Shown one piece after another: positions 42,171 to 50,872 of a stretch of 64,000 nt of DNA. Source of the DNA: Paractinoplanes maris (GTDB lineage: Bacteria > Actinomycetota > Actinomycetes > Mycobacteriales > Micromonosporaceae); assembly GCF_023544465.1 (NCBI RefSeq), contig NZ_JALPVL010000020.1, positions 1 to 64,000 on the forward strand, written 5' to 3'. The position numbers and the translations under genes were made by a program. How positions within the stretch are numbered: position 1 is the first letter of the stretch; every line of letters begins with the position of its first letter. A model generated the notes under the pieces. The model was not told the DNA's origin. It did no database searches and saw only the letters and a list, made by a program, of their open reading frames with translations.

Positions 42171-44144
42171 GTGGAGCGAGCCCTCTCGATATTGCTGTTC
42201 GTCCCCATCGTCGTCCTGACGGTGCTGACGTTCGCCGCGATCATCCGGCGACTGCTCGGCGTCCGGGTCGGGCTGGTCCGCGCCCTGCTGGCCGCCGTGC
42301 TGGCCATGCTCGCGACGGCGCCGATCCTGTCGGCGTTCGCACCGGCCGACCCGGCCGCGGTCGGCGGCGGCGAGGCCTTCCTGCTGGGCGCGGCGTCGCT
42401 GGTCGTGGCCGCGCTGCTCGCCATGGCCGCGCTGGTCGTCCTCGAGGTGCTCCTGCCGACCGGTTCGCTGCCCGGCCCGATGGAGGCCTGGAAGGGCGTC
42501 CGCCGCCGGGTGGAGCGCACCCGGCGCTACTCGACGATCGTCCGGATCGCGTTGCGGCACGGCCTCGGCCGGTTCCTGCGCGGCCGGTCGCAGCCGGGCC
42601 CGACCTCGGCCGCAGCCCGGCGGCGGCTGGCCCGCTCGTTGCGGGCCGCCCTGGACGAGGGCGGCGTGACCTTCGTCAAGATCGGTCAGCTGCTGTCCAC
42701 CCGGCGCGACCTGCTGCCCGCGGAGTTCGCCGACGAGCTGACCGCGCTGCAGGACAAAGCCACCCCCGTACCGTGGCCCGAGATCGAGGCGGTCCTGACC
42801 GCCGAACTCGGCCGCCCGGTCGACGAGGTCTTCCGCGAGATCGACCGGGAGCCGCTGGCCGCCGCGTCGGTGGCCCAGGTGCACCCGGCCCGGCTGCTCG
42901 ACGGCACCGAGGTCGTCGTGAAAGTGCAGCGCCCGGGCATCACCCGGATCGTGGAGCGCGACCTGGACATCCTGCTCCGGCTGGGCGACACGCTCGAGGG
43001 CCGGACGGCCTGGGGACGGGCCTTCGGCGTACGGGGTCTCGCGACCGGATTCGCCGAGGCCCTGCGCGAGGAACTCGACTTCACCGTCGAGCGCGACAAC
43101 CTGCAGGCCATGGCCGCGGCGCTGGCCGGTTCACCCGAGCGGGGGGTGCGGGTGCCCGTCGCGTACCCGGGAATGAGCTCCGAACGTGTCCTGGTGATGG
43201 ACCGCCTGCCCGGCACCCCGCTCGGCGCGGCCGCCCCCGTCCTCGCCCGCCTGGCCGGCGAACGGCGGGCCGAGGTCGCCTCCGGCCTGCTCGACAGCAT
43301 GCTCGACCAGATCCTGGTGCACGGCCTCTTCCACGTCGACCTGCACCCCGGCAACCTGCTGCTGAACGACGACGGTTCGCTGGGCATGCTCGACCTGGGC
43401 TCGGTGGGCCGCATCGACGCGGTGACCCGCACCGCGATCGGCCGGCTGCTGCTGGCGATCGGCCGAGGCGACTCGGTGGCGGTCACCGACTCGCTGCTGC
43501 AACTGCTCGACCGCCCCGACGACGTGGACGAACGAGAACTCCAGAGGGTGGTCGGCGCACTGATCGTGCGGTACGCGGCCCCCGGCAGCACCGTCGGCGT
43601 CACCGCGGTCACCGCCCTGCTGAACACCTTCACCGCCCACGGCCTCGGCGTGCCGGCGTCGGTCGCGGCGGTGTTCCGGGCCGTCACCACGCTCGAGGGC
43701 ACGCTCGCGCTGGTCCACCCCTCGTTCGATCTGGTCGGCCAGGCCCGGGCCTCGGCGGGCCGCCGGATAGCCGACACCCTCACCCCCGGCAACCTGCGAG
43801 ACGCCCTGGAACAGGAGCTGAGCACCATCCTGCCGATGCTGCGCGGCCTCCCACGCCGCATAGACCGCATCGGCGACGCCGTCGAACACGGCCGCCTGCG
43901 CTTCAATGTCCGCCTCTTCGCCGACGACCAGGACCGCCGGTTGGTGACCGGCCTGCTCCACCAGGCGTTGCTCACCGTGATCGGCGCCACCGCGGGCCTG
44001 ATGGCCACCTTCCTATTGGGCACCGACGGCGGCCCGCAGGTCAGCAACGGTGTCGCCCTGTTCCCACTCCTGGGCTATGGCCTACTGGTCGTCTCGGCCG
44101 TCCTCATCCTGCGAGTGCTGGTCACAGTCTTCCGCCCCGACTGA
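42171..44144 (+). CDS. ABC1/UbiB (AarF) family atypical kinase with membrane segments
   Basis: The product (about 657 residues from the GTG at 42171) has two to three N-terminal helices (ALSILLFVPIVVLTVLTFAA, then LVRALLAAVLAMLATAPILS), a UbiB-like kinase core and two C-terminal helices. Core motifs are present: the KxGQ motif in VTFVKIGQLLSTRRDLLP, the Ala-rich loop AAASVAQVHPA, the ATP lysine in VVVKVQRPGI, HVDLHPGNLLLND and the metal site LDLGSVG. UbiB proteins support quinone or lipid metabolism by an ATPase-like activity. An upstream ATG at 42096 would add 25 residues of weak coding quality. The 3' end overlaps the AfsR-type gene by 70 bases tail to tail. Confidence 0.87.
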   Translation: MERALSILLFVPIVVLTVLTFAAIIRRLLGVRVGLVRALLAAVLAMLATAPILSAFAPADPAAVGGGEAFLLGAASLVVAALLAMAALVVLEVLLPTGSLPGPMEAWKGVRRRVERTRRYSTIVRIALRHGLGRFLRGRSQPGPTSAAARRRLARSLRAALDEGGVTFVKIGQLLSTRRDLLPAEFADELTALQDKATPVPWPEIEAVLTAELGRPVDEVFREIDREPLAAASVAQVHPARLLDGTEVVVKVQRPGITRIVERDLDILLRLGDTLEGRTAWGRAFGVRGLATGFAEALREELDFTVERDNLQAMAAALAGSPERGVRVPVAYPGMSSERVLVMDRLPGTPLGAAAPVLARLAGERRAEVASGLLDSMLDQILVHGLFHVDLHPGNLLLNDDGSLGMLDLGSVGRIDAVTRTAIGRLLLAIGRGDSVAVTDSLLQLLDRPDDVDERELQRVVGALIVRYAAPGSTVGVTAVTALLNTFTAHGLGVPASVAAVFRAVTTLEGTLALVHPSFDLVGQARASAGRRIADTLTPGNLRDALEQELSTILPMLRGLPRRIDRIGDAVEHGRLRFNVRLFADDQDRRLVTGLLHQALLTVIGATAGLMATFLLGTDGGPQVSNGVALFPLLGYGLLVVSAVLILRVLVTVFRPD

Positions 44145-47100
44145 TCGGCGGTTTCATGGACGTAGGGCGAGCCGTCGGATCCACCCGCCACGGCTGCTCT
44201 GCTCGAGATCCTGGCTGACTGCTGACGCCAGCCGGTCGTGGCGGCCAGATCCCGCGCGGCGCGCGTATGGGCTGTCCGGCCGAACGCGGCCAGGACGGCG
44301 TGGGCGCGGCCCTCCACCACCCGGTAGCCGCCCCGGCGGGCCAGCACCAGCGCCTGCCGGGCCGCCTTGCGGGCGACCGCCGGTTGTCCACGGGCGGTGT
44401 CCTCGGCGTACGTCACGAGCGCTTCGGCCGCGAAGCCGCGGCCGCCGACCTCGGTGACCAGGCGGATCGCCGCGAGATGGTGGGTCACGGCCTCGGCCGG
44501 GCGGCCCAGGCGGGCGCACGCCGACCCGTACGCGGTGTGCACCGCCCCGGCCAGCAGCCGGTCTCCCGTCGGCTCGACCAGGTCCAGCGCCCGCGAGGCG
44601 TCGTCCAGCGCCTCCGCCGGCCGGCCGGTGCGGGCGTGCAGGATCGCCCGGCGCAGCAGAAGGTGCACCTCGGCGTTCATCCGGCCTGATTCCCGGACGA
44701 GCTCGAGACCTTCCCGCGCGCGGCGGAGGGCTTCGGCGTGACGGCCGGTCAGGGTGAGTACCTCGACGAACTGGGCCAGCAGCGCCGCCTGGGCCGCCGC
44801 GGCGCCGTCCTGCTCGCACATCCGGATCGCCGCCAGGTAATAGTCCTCGGCACCGGCCAGGTCGCCGCGCCAGGAGGAGGTGATCCCCAGGTTGCCCAGC
44901 GTCACGATCTCGCCCGGCCGCCAGCCGATCCGCCGGTTGATGGCGAGCGCCTGCCGTTGGTGGCCGGCCGCGCGGTCCAGGTCGCCGAGCATGCCGTGGG
45001 CGGCGGCGAGATTGCCCAGGACCGCCGCCTGCGACTCGGCCCATCCGCAGCGGTGGCTCAGCGTGAGCGCGTCGCTGAAGTGTGTCAGCGCCGCCCGGTA
45101 GTCACCCGCGACGAAGCGGCAGTGGCCACGGCTGGTGGCCATGGCAGCCTGCGCGCGCTCGTCGCCGGCCCGGGTGGCGGCGGCCGAGCCCGCCTCCACG
45201 AGGGCCCACCACTGCGTGGTCTTGAGTTGATAGAAGCAGTATCCGCGGAGGATGTCGGCCAGCCGCCAGGCTTGATCGTCGGGTCCGGTAGCGGCGGCGA
45301 GCAAGTTGTCGAACTCACGACCGAGCCAGGCCAGCGCCTCCGCCCGGTCGGGCCGGGGCTCGGCCGGCTCGGCGGGCTCGAGCCGCAGCAGCTGCGGGTG
45401 GAGCACCTGAGCCGCCGAGCCGGCTCGCTGCCGGTAGTGCTGCAACAACCGTCGTAGGGCGGCCCGGCCGTCGAAGGCGACGGACCGCTCCCGGGCGTAT
45501 TCGCGGACCAGGTCGTGCGGCGCCCAGCGGCCGGGCGCCGGACGTTCCAGCAGATGCGCTCCGGTCAATCGGTCCAGATGCCGGGCGACCTCGGCGACGG
45601 GCCGGCCGGCCAACGCGGCCGCGGTGCCGACGTCGAGATCAGTCCCGGGCAGCAGGCCGATCAGCGCGAAGAGACGTTGCGGCCCCGGTTGCAGTGCCCG
45701 GTAGGAGAGGTCGAACGTGGCCCGGACCGAGCGGTCCTCGTCGCCCGCATTGGCCAGTCGGTCCAACCGCCGGCCGTCGCCCAGCTCGGCCACGAAGGAG
45801 GCGATCGAGCGCGACGGCTGCCCAGCCAGGTTGGCCGCGGCGATGCGCAGGGCCAGGGGCAGGCCGCCACACGCCCGGACCAGGTCCTCGGCGGCCTCCG
45901 GCTCGGCGTCCACCCGTGCGGGCGTGCAAACGGCGGCGATCAGCGCCACCCCGTCCGCCGATGGCAGGGCGTGCAGCTCGAGGAGCTCGGCTCCCTCGCG
46001 CGCGACCAGTCCGCTCAGGCTATGCCGGCTCGTGACCAGCGCCAGGCAGCCGCGCCCGGCCGGAAGAAGTGGGCGGACGTGATCGGCCGAGGATGCGTTG
46101 TCGAGCACCAGGAGCACCCGCCGGCCGGACAACACCGAGCGATACAGAGCCGCTGCCTCATCCAGATCGGACGGCACCCGGTCCGGCGCCACTCCCAGCG
46201 TACGAAGGATGCGAGCCAGCGCCTCGCCCGGTGCCAGCGGCCCGGCCGAGTGGAACCCGCGCAGATCGACGAAAAGCCGCCCGCCCGGGAACGTGGCCGC
46301 CGCCCGGTGCGCCCAATGCACGGCCAGGGCGGTCTTGCCGATGCCGCCCGGGCCGACGACCGCGACGACCGGAGCCGCGCCGGCCGCCTCGTCGAGCTGG
46401 GCCAGCGCCTCCACGCGGCCGGCGAATCTGCCCTGCAGCGGCAGCTCGTCCGGGACGACGGCGGCAGTGCCCGGGCTGATCCGCTCGCCGCGCAGGATCG
46501 CCTGCTCGAGCTGTCGCAGCCGATCGCCGGGCTCGATACCGAGATCGCGGCTCAACGTGTTGCGGGCCGCGCGGTAGGCGGCGAGCGCGTCGGCCTGACG
46601 GCCACCGGCCTGCAGCGCCACCATGAGATGGGCGTGGAGTGACTCCCGGTACGGATGCCGGGCGATCAGACTCCGCACCTCAGCCACCAGGCCCGTCGTC
46701 GCTCCGGCGGCCAGGTCGGCCTCGATCCGCCGTTCGAGCGTGGCCAGCCGGAGCTCCTCCAGTTCGGCCGCGTACGCCTGCAGGGCGGGTAGGTCGGCGA
46801 GGTCTTCGAAGGCCGCGCCGCGCCACAGTCCGAGCGCCTCGTGCAGCGAGCGGCGGGCGGTGTCCGCTCCGGCGTCGGCGATCTCCCGGGCGCCCTCGCG
46901 GGCCAGCCGCACGAACCGCTCGGCGTCGACCGGCACGGTCAGCGCATAACCGGGCCGGCCGTGCCCCGCGATCGCCTCGGCGCCGAGCAGAATGCGCAGA
47001 GCATGGATGTACGACCGGAGGTTCGCGCCGGCCGACGCGGGCGGGCGCCCCTGCCACAGGACGTCGATCAGTTCCGCCGTGGCGACCGTGCGCCCGGCCC

Positions 47101-47203
47101 GGCCGGCCAGCACGGCCAGCAGCAGGCGGTGTTTGCGCGAGCCGATCGGCACCGGCTCGCCGTCGTCGTAGACCTGCACCGGACCCAGCACTCCGACGAA
47201 CAT
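44075..47203 (-). CDS. AfsR-type SARP: HTH-BTAD, NB-ARC ATPase, TPR
   Basis: The 1042-residue regulator has the AfsR layout. Residues 1-95 are a winged helix (FVGVLGPVQVYDDGEPVPIG), about 95-245 a BTAD, and about 265-560 an NB-ARC ATPase with Walker A VVGPGGIGKTALAVHWA, Walker B RVLLVLDNASSADHVRPL, the LVTSRHSLSGL sensor and GGLPLALRIAA (GLPL motif). The rest is TPR repeats. It should activate secondary-metabolite genes. The last 50 residues (serine/arginine-rich, from about QQSARISSR) lack the repeat pattern and are read from the antisense of the ABC1 gene end, so the original stop may have been lost. Confidence 0.88.
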   Translation of the reverse strand: MFVGVLGPVQVYDDGEPVPIGSRKHRLLLAVLAGRAGRTVATAELIDVLWQGRPPASAGANLRSYIHALRILLGAEAIAGHGRPGYALTVPVDAERFVRLAREGAREIADAGADTARRSLHEALGLWRGAAFEDLADLPALQAYAAELEELRLATLERRIEADLAAGATTGLVAEVRSLIARHPYRESLHAHLMVALQAGGRQADALAAYRAARNTLSRDLGIEPGDRLRQLEQAILRGERISPGTAAVVPDELPLQGRFAGRVEALAQLDEAAGAAPVVAVVGPGGIGKTALAVHWAHRAAATFPGGRLFVDLRGFHSAGPLAPGEALARILRTLGVAPDRVPSDLDEAAALYRSVLSGRRVLLVLDNASSADHVRPLLPAGRGCLALVTSRHSLSGLVAREGAELLELHALPSADGVALIAAVCTPARVDAEPEAAEDLVRACGGLPLALRIAAANLAGQPSRSIASFVAELGDGRRLDRLANAGDEDRSVRATFDLSYRALQPGPQRLFALIGLLPGTDLDVGTAAALAGRPVAEVARHLDRLTGAHLLERPAPGRWAPHDLVREYARERSVAFDGRAALRRLLQHYRQRAGSAAQVLHPQLLRLEPAEPAEPRPDRAEALAWLGREFDNLLAAATGPDDQAWRLADILRGYCFYQLKTTQWWALVEAGSAAATRAGDERAQAAMATSRGHCRFVAGDYRAALTHFSDALTLSHRCGWAESQAAVLGNLAAAHGMLGDLDRAAGHQRQALAINRRIGWRPGEIVTLGNLGITSSWRGDLAGAEDYYLAAIRMCEQDGAAAAQAALLAQFVEVLTLTGRHAEALRRAREGLELVRESGRMNAEVHLLLRRAILHARTGRPAEALDDASRALDLVEPTGDRLLAGAVHTAYGSACARLGRPAEAVTHHLAAIRLVTEVGGRGFAAEALVTYAEDTARGQPAVARKAARQALVLARRGGYRVVEGRAHAVLAAFGRTAHTRAARDLAATTGWRQQSARISSRAAVAGGSDGSPYVHETADQSGRKTVTSTRRMRTAETTSRP

Positions 47204-47358
47204 CGCGCCACCCCCCGGTCATGGCACCGAGCCATCGAAGGGTATCGGTCCATGGGGCGGGTCGGCTGTCTGGTTTCGGGCAGTGAATGTGCGGCAAATA
47301 TGCGGCGCCGCTCTACGGTTCCGGCGTTCGTGACAGCTCACCACACCGGAGGTCTGTT

Positions 47359-47802
47359 ATGCGGAAGCACATCTGCGCCGTCGTCGTCGGCATCCTCGCC
47401 GTGCTCGGGGCGCCGGCCGTCCCGGCGTTCGCGGCGACGAGCACCACCTGCGTCAACCTGTACGGCCCGGACGGCCCACAGCCGGGCGGCCCGGACATCT
47501 TCGCCCGCGCCTGCATCACCTGGGACGACGCGCCCGCGGGGAACGCCTGGACGCTCAAGGAGAACCGGATCTGGAACCCGCCCGGCGGCGGCACCAACAC
47601 GATCCTCGCGTACATGTACACCAACACCGGACGGGAGAACGGTCACCAGCAGCTGACCACGGGCCAGACGCTGTATCGGACGACCAACGTCGTCGGCGTG
47701 AACACGGCGAAGTTCGAGGTCTGGGTGGACGACTACCCGAGCAGACCCTGGTGCATCTATCTGATCCCGCGCGGTTCGAACATCGAGCGCCGGATCTGCT
47801 GA
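47359..47802 (+). CDS. Small secreted protein of unknown function
   Basis: The 147-residue product has a classical signal peptide (ICAVVVGILAVLGAPAVPAF, predicted cut AFA/AT). The mature part of about 118 residues carries four cysteines (CVNLYGPDG, RACITWDD, RPWCIYL, RRIC-end), likely two disulfides, and aromatic residues suited to a beta-rich fold. GGAGG at 47348-47352 precedes the ATG. Its stop TGA shares its A with the ATG of the subtilase gene, so the two are translated together. Possible roles are a protease inhibitor or chaperone, an extracellular adhesin, or a cell-wall protein; the sequence does not tell. Confidence 0.78.
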   Translation: MRKHICAVVVGILAVLGAPAVPAFAATSTTCVNLYGPDGPQPGGPDIFARACITWDDAPAGNAWTLKENRIWNPPGGGTNTILAYMYTNTGRENGHQQLTTGQTLYRTTNVVGVNTAKFEVWVDDYPSRPWCIYLIPRGSNIERRIC

Positions 47803-50801
47803 TGGGCATCCGGGTGTCCGCCGCGGTAGCGGCGGCGATGACGGTGGTGCTGGTGACCGGGACTGCGGCGCAGGCCACGCCCGGCGACGAGCTCGCGCCC
47901 CTGACTGCGGTGCCGGTCGGAGCCGAGGTGGTCAAGGATCGATATGTCGTAGTGCTCGAGAAAAGCGCGCCCGCGGCCGCCCGGGCCGATCTGGTCGGCC
48001 TGGCCCGATCCCGGGGCGCGGTTGTCCGGCGGCAGTATTCAGCCGCACTCAACGGCTTCTCCGCCACTCTGCCGGCGGCCGCGCTCGCCGACCTTCGCCA
48101 GGACGCCGATGTCGCTCACATCGAGCCGGTAACGGTCGGGCATGTCGCCGGAGACCAGACCGGCCGGCTGCTGCCCTGGGGTCTGGATCGGATCGACCAG
48201 CTGTCACAGCTGGGCGACGGCCATTTCCGATATCCGGCGACCGGTCACGGTGTACGCATCTATGTGATCGACACCGGTGTCCGCCGCACCCACTCGGACT
48301 TCGGTGGCCGAGCCGTCGCCGGGCGTGACTTCGTCGACAACGACAACGACCCGCAGGATTGCCACGGGCACGGCACGCACGTCGCGGGCACAGCGGCCGG
48401 ACACAATTTCGGCGTCGCGAAGGAAGCGACCGTCGTCGCGATCCGCGTGTTCGACTGCGAAGGCGAGGGCACCTCTGATGACACCATCGCCGCCGTCGAC
48501 TGGGCGGCGGCCAATCACCCGGCGGGCACACCGGGAGTGGTCAACTACAGCATCGAGGAAGGCGGCCGTAGCCTGGGCACGGATGCCGCGGTCGACAATC
48601 TCATCCGGCAGCGCAACGTGGTCTTCGTGGCCGCCGCCGGCAACGAGAACCGCGACGCCTGCGACCTTTCGCCCGGCTGGCGGCCGGCCGTGGTCACGGT
48701 CGGCTCGATCGACCAGGACGACCGCCGGGATCCCGAGACGAACTGGGGTCCGTGCATCGACCTGTTCGCTCCCGGTGTCGGGATCAGATCGGCGGTACAC
48801 AACGCCGACACGGGTGACATGACGAAGAGCGGTACGTCGATGGCGACACCGCACGTCGCCGGCGCGGCCGCGCTGTATCTGCAGTCGAACCCGACCGCCA
48901 CCGCCGCCCAGGTGCATACCGCCCTCGTCGACACGAGCCTCAAGAACACCGTCGAGGACGAGAAGGGCGCGCCGGACCGGCTGTTGTTCATTCCCGCTCT
49001 GCGGACCACAACCAACTCGGCACTGAACGACATGTTCAACACCTACGGCAACAACGCTGACTGCTCCGAATGGAGCGGTGCCGACGCCACCCAGTCGGTG
49101 CCACTGCCGAGCGGTAAACGCGCGTGGTTCTTCGCCGACACGTATCTCAACAAGCCGTCCGAGCGGGCCGGCTTCTACCGCAGCAGCCTGCGCAATTCGA
49201 TCGTCGTCCAGAGCGGAACCAGTCTGCGGACGATCACCGGCGGCAATACGTGCAAGGAGCGCCGGGACGACATCTCGTTCTGGGAGCGCTACGCCAACAC
49301 ACCTTTCACCGAGCCCGGCTCGACGGCGTACTACTGGCCGGGGGACGCGATGGTCGTCGGGTCGGACGTGGTGAAGTTCCTCTACCGGAACGAGCCGCAA
49401 CCGCCCTGGTGGACCGACACGCACAGTGCGGTCGTCACGGTTCCGATCAGTCTGCTCGACGGCGATGGGAAGGTCTTCACCAAGAAACCGACGATCATCC
49501 CGCCCAAGTACACGTACGGCACTCATCCGATCAACTGGGGTGTCGCACTCGTCCGGTCGGGATCCCTTGTCTACATCTACGGCGCCGGCGTCGTCGACGC
49601 GAACAACAACCGCAAGCCCTACCTGGCCCGGACCGAGCTGGGCAACCTCGCCAACCCGGATCGCTGGCAGTTCTCCATCGGATCCAACGTCTGGTCGCGG
49701 GAGGGTGATCAGAGCAGCGCGGCGCCGATCTCCTCCATGCACGTCGAGAACGGTTTCAGTGTCGCCTTCCTCAACGGCCGCTACTGGCTGGTGCAGCACG
49801 AGCCGAGCGTGAACGGCGGACGCATCGTGGGACATCCGGCCGGCCAGCCGTGGCTGTTCACCGACTGGCGGGTCACCCTCTACACCCCTCCGGAAGGGAC
49901 TCGCGGGCCGGGCAACGACTACAAGTTCTACTACGAGGCCCGCATGCACCCCGGTCTGGGCGCGCCGGGCAAGGTGGTCGTCTCCTACAACGTCAACACC
50001 TCAGCGGTCAGCGTCGGCTGCCGAAGCCTGGCCGAGCATGACGGCTCGATCTACCGCCCACGGTTCCTCACCGTGCCGCTGGGCCGGTTCGACGCGTTGG
50101 CCGCTTCGCCCTCCCCACCGCCGGACCAGGTGCCCGCGATGGAGACGCTGGCCAACGACAACAGCTGGTACGACGGCTGGGCCTCCCCGCAGAAGGAGGA
50201 CGGCGGCTGCCCATTGCTGAACCAGCCCACCACCCTCAGCGCCACCGCCAATCCCGACGGCACCGTCTGGTTGAACTGGAGCAGCTACGGCCGGGACATC
50301 TGGTACTGGGTGGAGTCGCGTGACGTGACCACCGGCAGCGGGTGGAAGCGCCCGGAACTGTGGCAGTCCGGCACATCCATGACCGACATCCCGGTCGTGG
50401 ACGGCGACACACAAGGCCACACCTTCGAGTGGCGTGTCATCCCGTTCGGCACGGGTGGCGGCGGTGAGGCCCCCGGCTCCAACATCGTCCAGCGCAAGGT
50501 GACTGTCCAACCGCCCGGCCAGCTCCTGGGTGTGGCTGCCACCCGCCTGGGTAACGGCCAGATCAGGGTCAACTGGAACGAGGCCACCTACCCGTCCAAC
50601 CGCGTCTACTACTTCGTCGATCACTGGAACATCTCCGCCGGGCAGACCGCGGCGCAGGCAGTCCGCTCCGCTCCGCTGGATCCGGGGACGACGTCGCTGA
50701 CCACGACGTTCGTTCCGGGCGTGCGGATGGGCTTCCGGGTCGTGGCCCGCAATGTCGGCGGCTTCAGCCCGCCGTCAGCGACCGTGGAAGCGGTCGCCTG
50801 A
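47802..50801 (+). CDS. Secreted subtilase (S8) with propeptide, unusual beta-propeller-like domain and two FN3-like domains
   Basis: The 999-residue enzyme has a signal peptide (residues 1-27), an I9-type propeptide (about 43-113, DRYVVVLEKSAP to DVAHIEPV) and a peptidase S8 domain (about 130-385). The triad is Asp157 (YVIDTG), His190 (CHGHGTHVAG) and Ser346 (SGTSMATPHVAG), with oxyanion Asn281. Residues about 405-790 resemble the DUF4185/DUF5005 beta-propeller-like secreted domains (DMFNTYGNNADCSEW, WFFADTYLNKPSE, RYWLVQHEPS). The last 170 residues hold two FN3-like units (LSATANPDGTVWLNWSSYGR, GVAATRLGNGQIRVNWNEAT). I know of no standard subtilase with this middle part. Coupling to the small secreted protein suggests joint function outside the cell. 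Confidence 0.85.
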   Translation: MGIRVSAAVAAAMTVVLVTGTAAQATPGDELAPLTAVPVGAEVVKDRYVVVLEKSAPAAARADLVGLARSRGAVVRRQYSAALNGFSATLPAAALADLRQDADVAHIEPVTVGHVAGDQTGRLLPWGLDRIDQLSQLGDGHFRYPATGHGVRIYVIDTGVRRTHSDFGGRAVAGRDFVDNDNDPQDCHGHGTHVAGTAAGHNFGVAKEATVVAIRVFDCEGEGTSDDTIAAVDWAAANHPAGTPGVVNYSIEEGGRSLGTDAAVDNLIRQRNVVFVAAAGNENRDACDLSPGWRPAVVTVGSIDQDDRRDPETNWGPCIDLFAPGVGIRSAVHNADTGDMTKSGTSMATPHVAGAAALYLQSNPTATAAQVHTALVDTSLKNTVEDEKGAPDRLLFIPALRTTTNSALNDMFNTYGNNADCSEWSGADATQSVPLPSGKRAWFFADTYLNKPSERAGFYRSSLRNSIVVQSGTSLRTITGGNTCKERRDDISFWERYANTPFTEPGSTAYYWPGDAMVVGSDVVKFLYRNEPQPPWWTDTHSAVVTVPISLLDGDGKVFTKKPTIIPPKYTYGTHPINWGVALVRSGSLVYIYGAGVVDANNNRKPYLARTELGNLANPDRWQFSIGSNVWSREGDQSSAAPISSMHVENGFSVAFLNGRYWLVQHEPSVNGGRIVGHPAGQPWLFTDWRVTLYTPPEGTRGPGNDYKFYYEARMHPGLGAPGKVVVSYNVNTSAVSVGCRSLAEHDGSIYRPRFLTVPLGRFDALAASPSPPPDQVPAMETLANDNSWYDGWASPQKEDGGCPLLNQPTTLSATANPDGTVWLNWSSYGRDIWYWVESRDVTTGSGWKRPELWQSGTSMTDIPVVDGDTQGHTFEWRVIPFGTGGGGEAPGSNIVQRKVTVQPPGQLLGVAATRLGNGQIRVNWNEATYPSNRVYYFVDHWNISAGQTAAQAVRSAPLDPGTTSLTTTFVPGVRMGFRVVARNVGGFSPPSATVEAVA

Positions 50802-50820
50802 CCCGATGACGGTCGCGGTC

Positions 50821-50849
50821 GTCGCCGGCAGGCTGAGCCTGCCGGCGAC
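50821..50849. terminator. Strong bidirectional hairpin between convergent secreted-protein genes
   Basis: GTCGCCGGCAGGC (50821-50833) and its perfect complement (50837-50849) flank a TGA loop, giving a 13-bp stem. It lies between the subtilase stop and the DUF1996 gene stop and can end transcripts from both sides, though no long T-tract follows. Confidence 0.75.
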
Positions 50850-50872
50850 GGCCGATCGCACGACTCGGCAGG

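Noticed and set aside
44075..50801. Secondary-metabolite biosynthetic cluster around the AfsR-type regulator
   Set aside because: No polyketide, NRPS, terpene or RiPP biosynthetic core enzyme was found near any of the large regulators.
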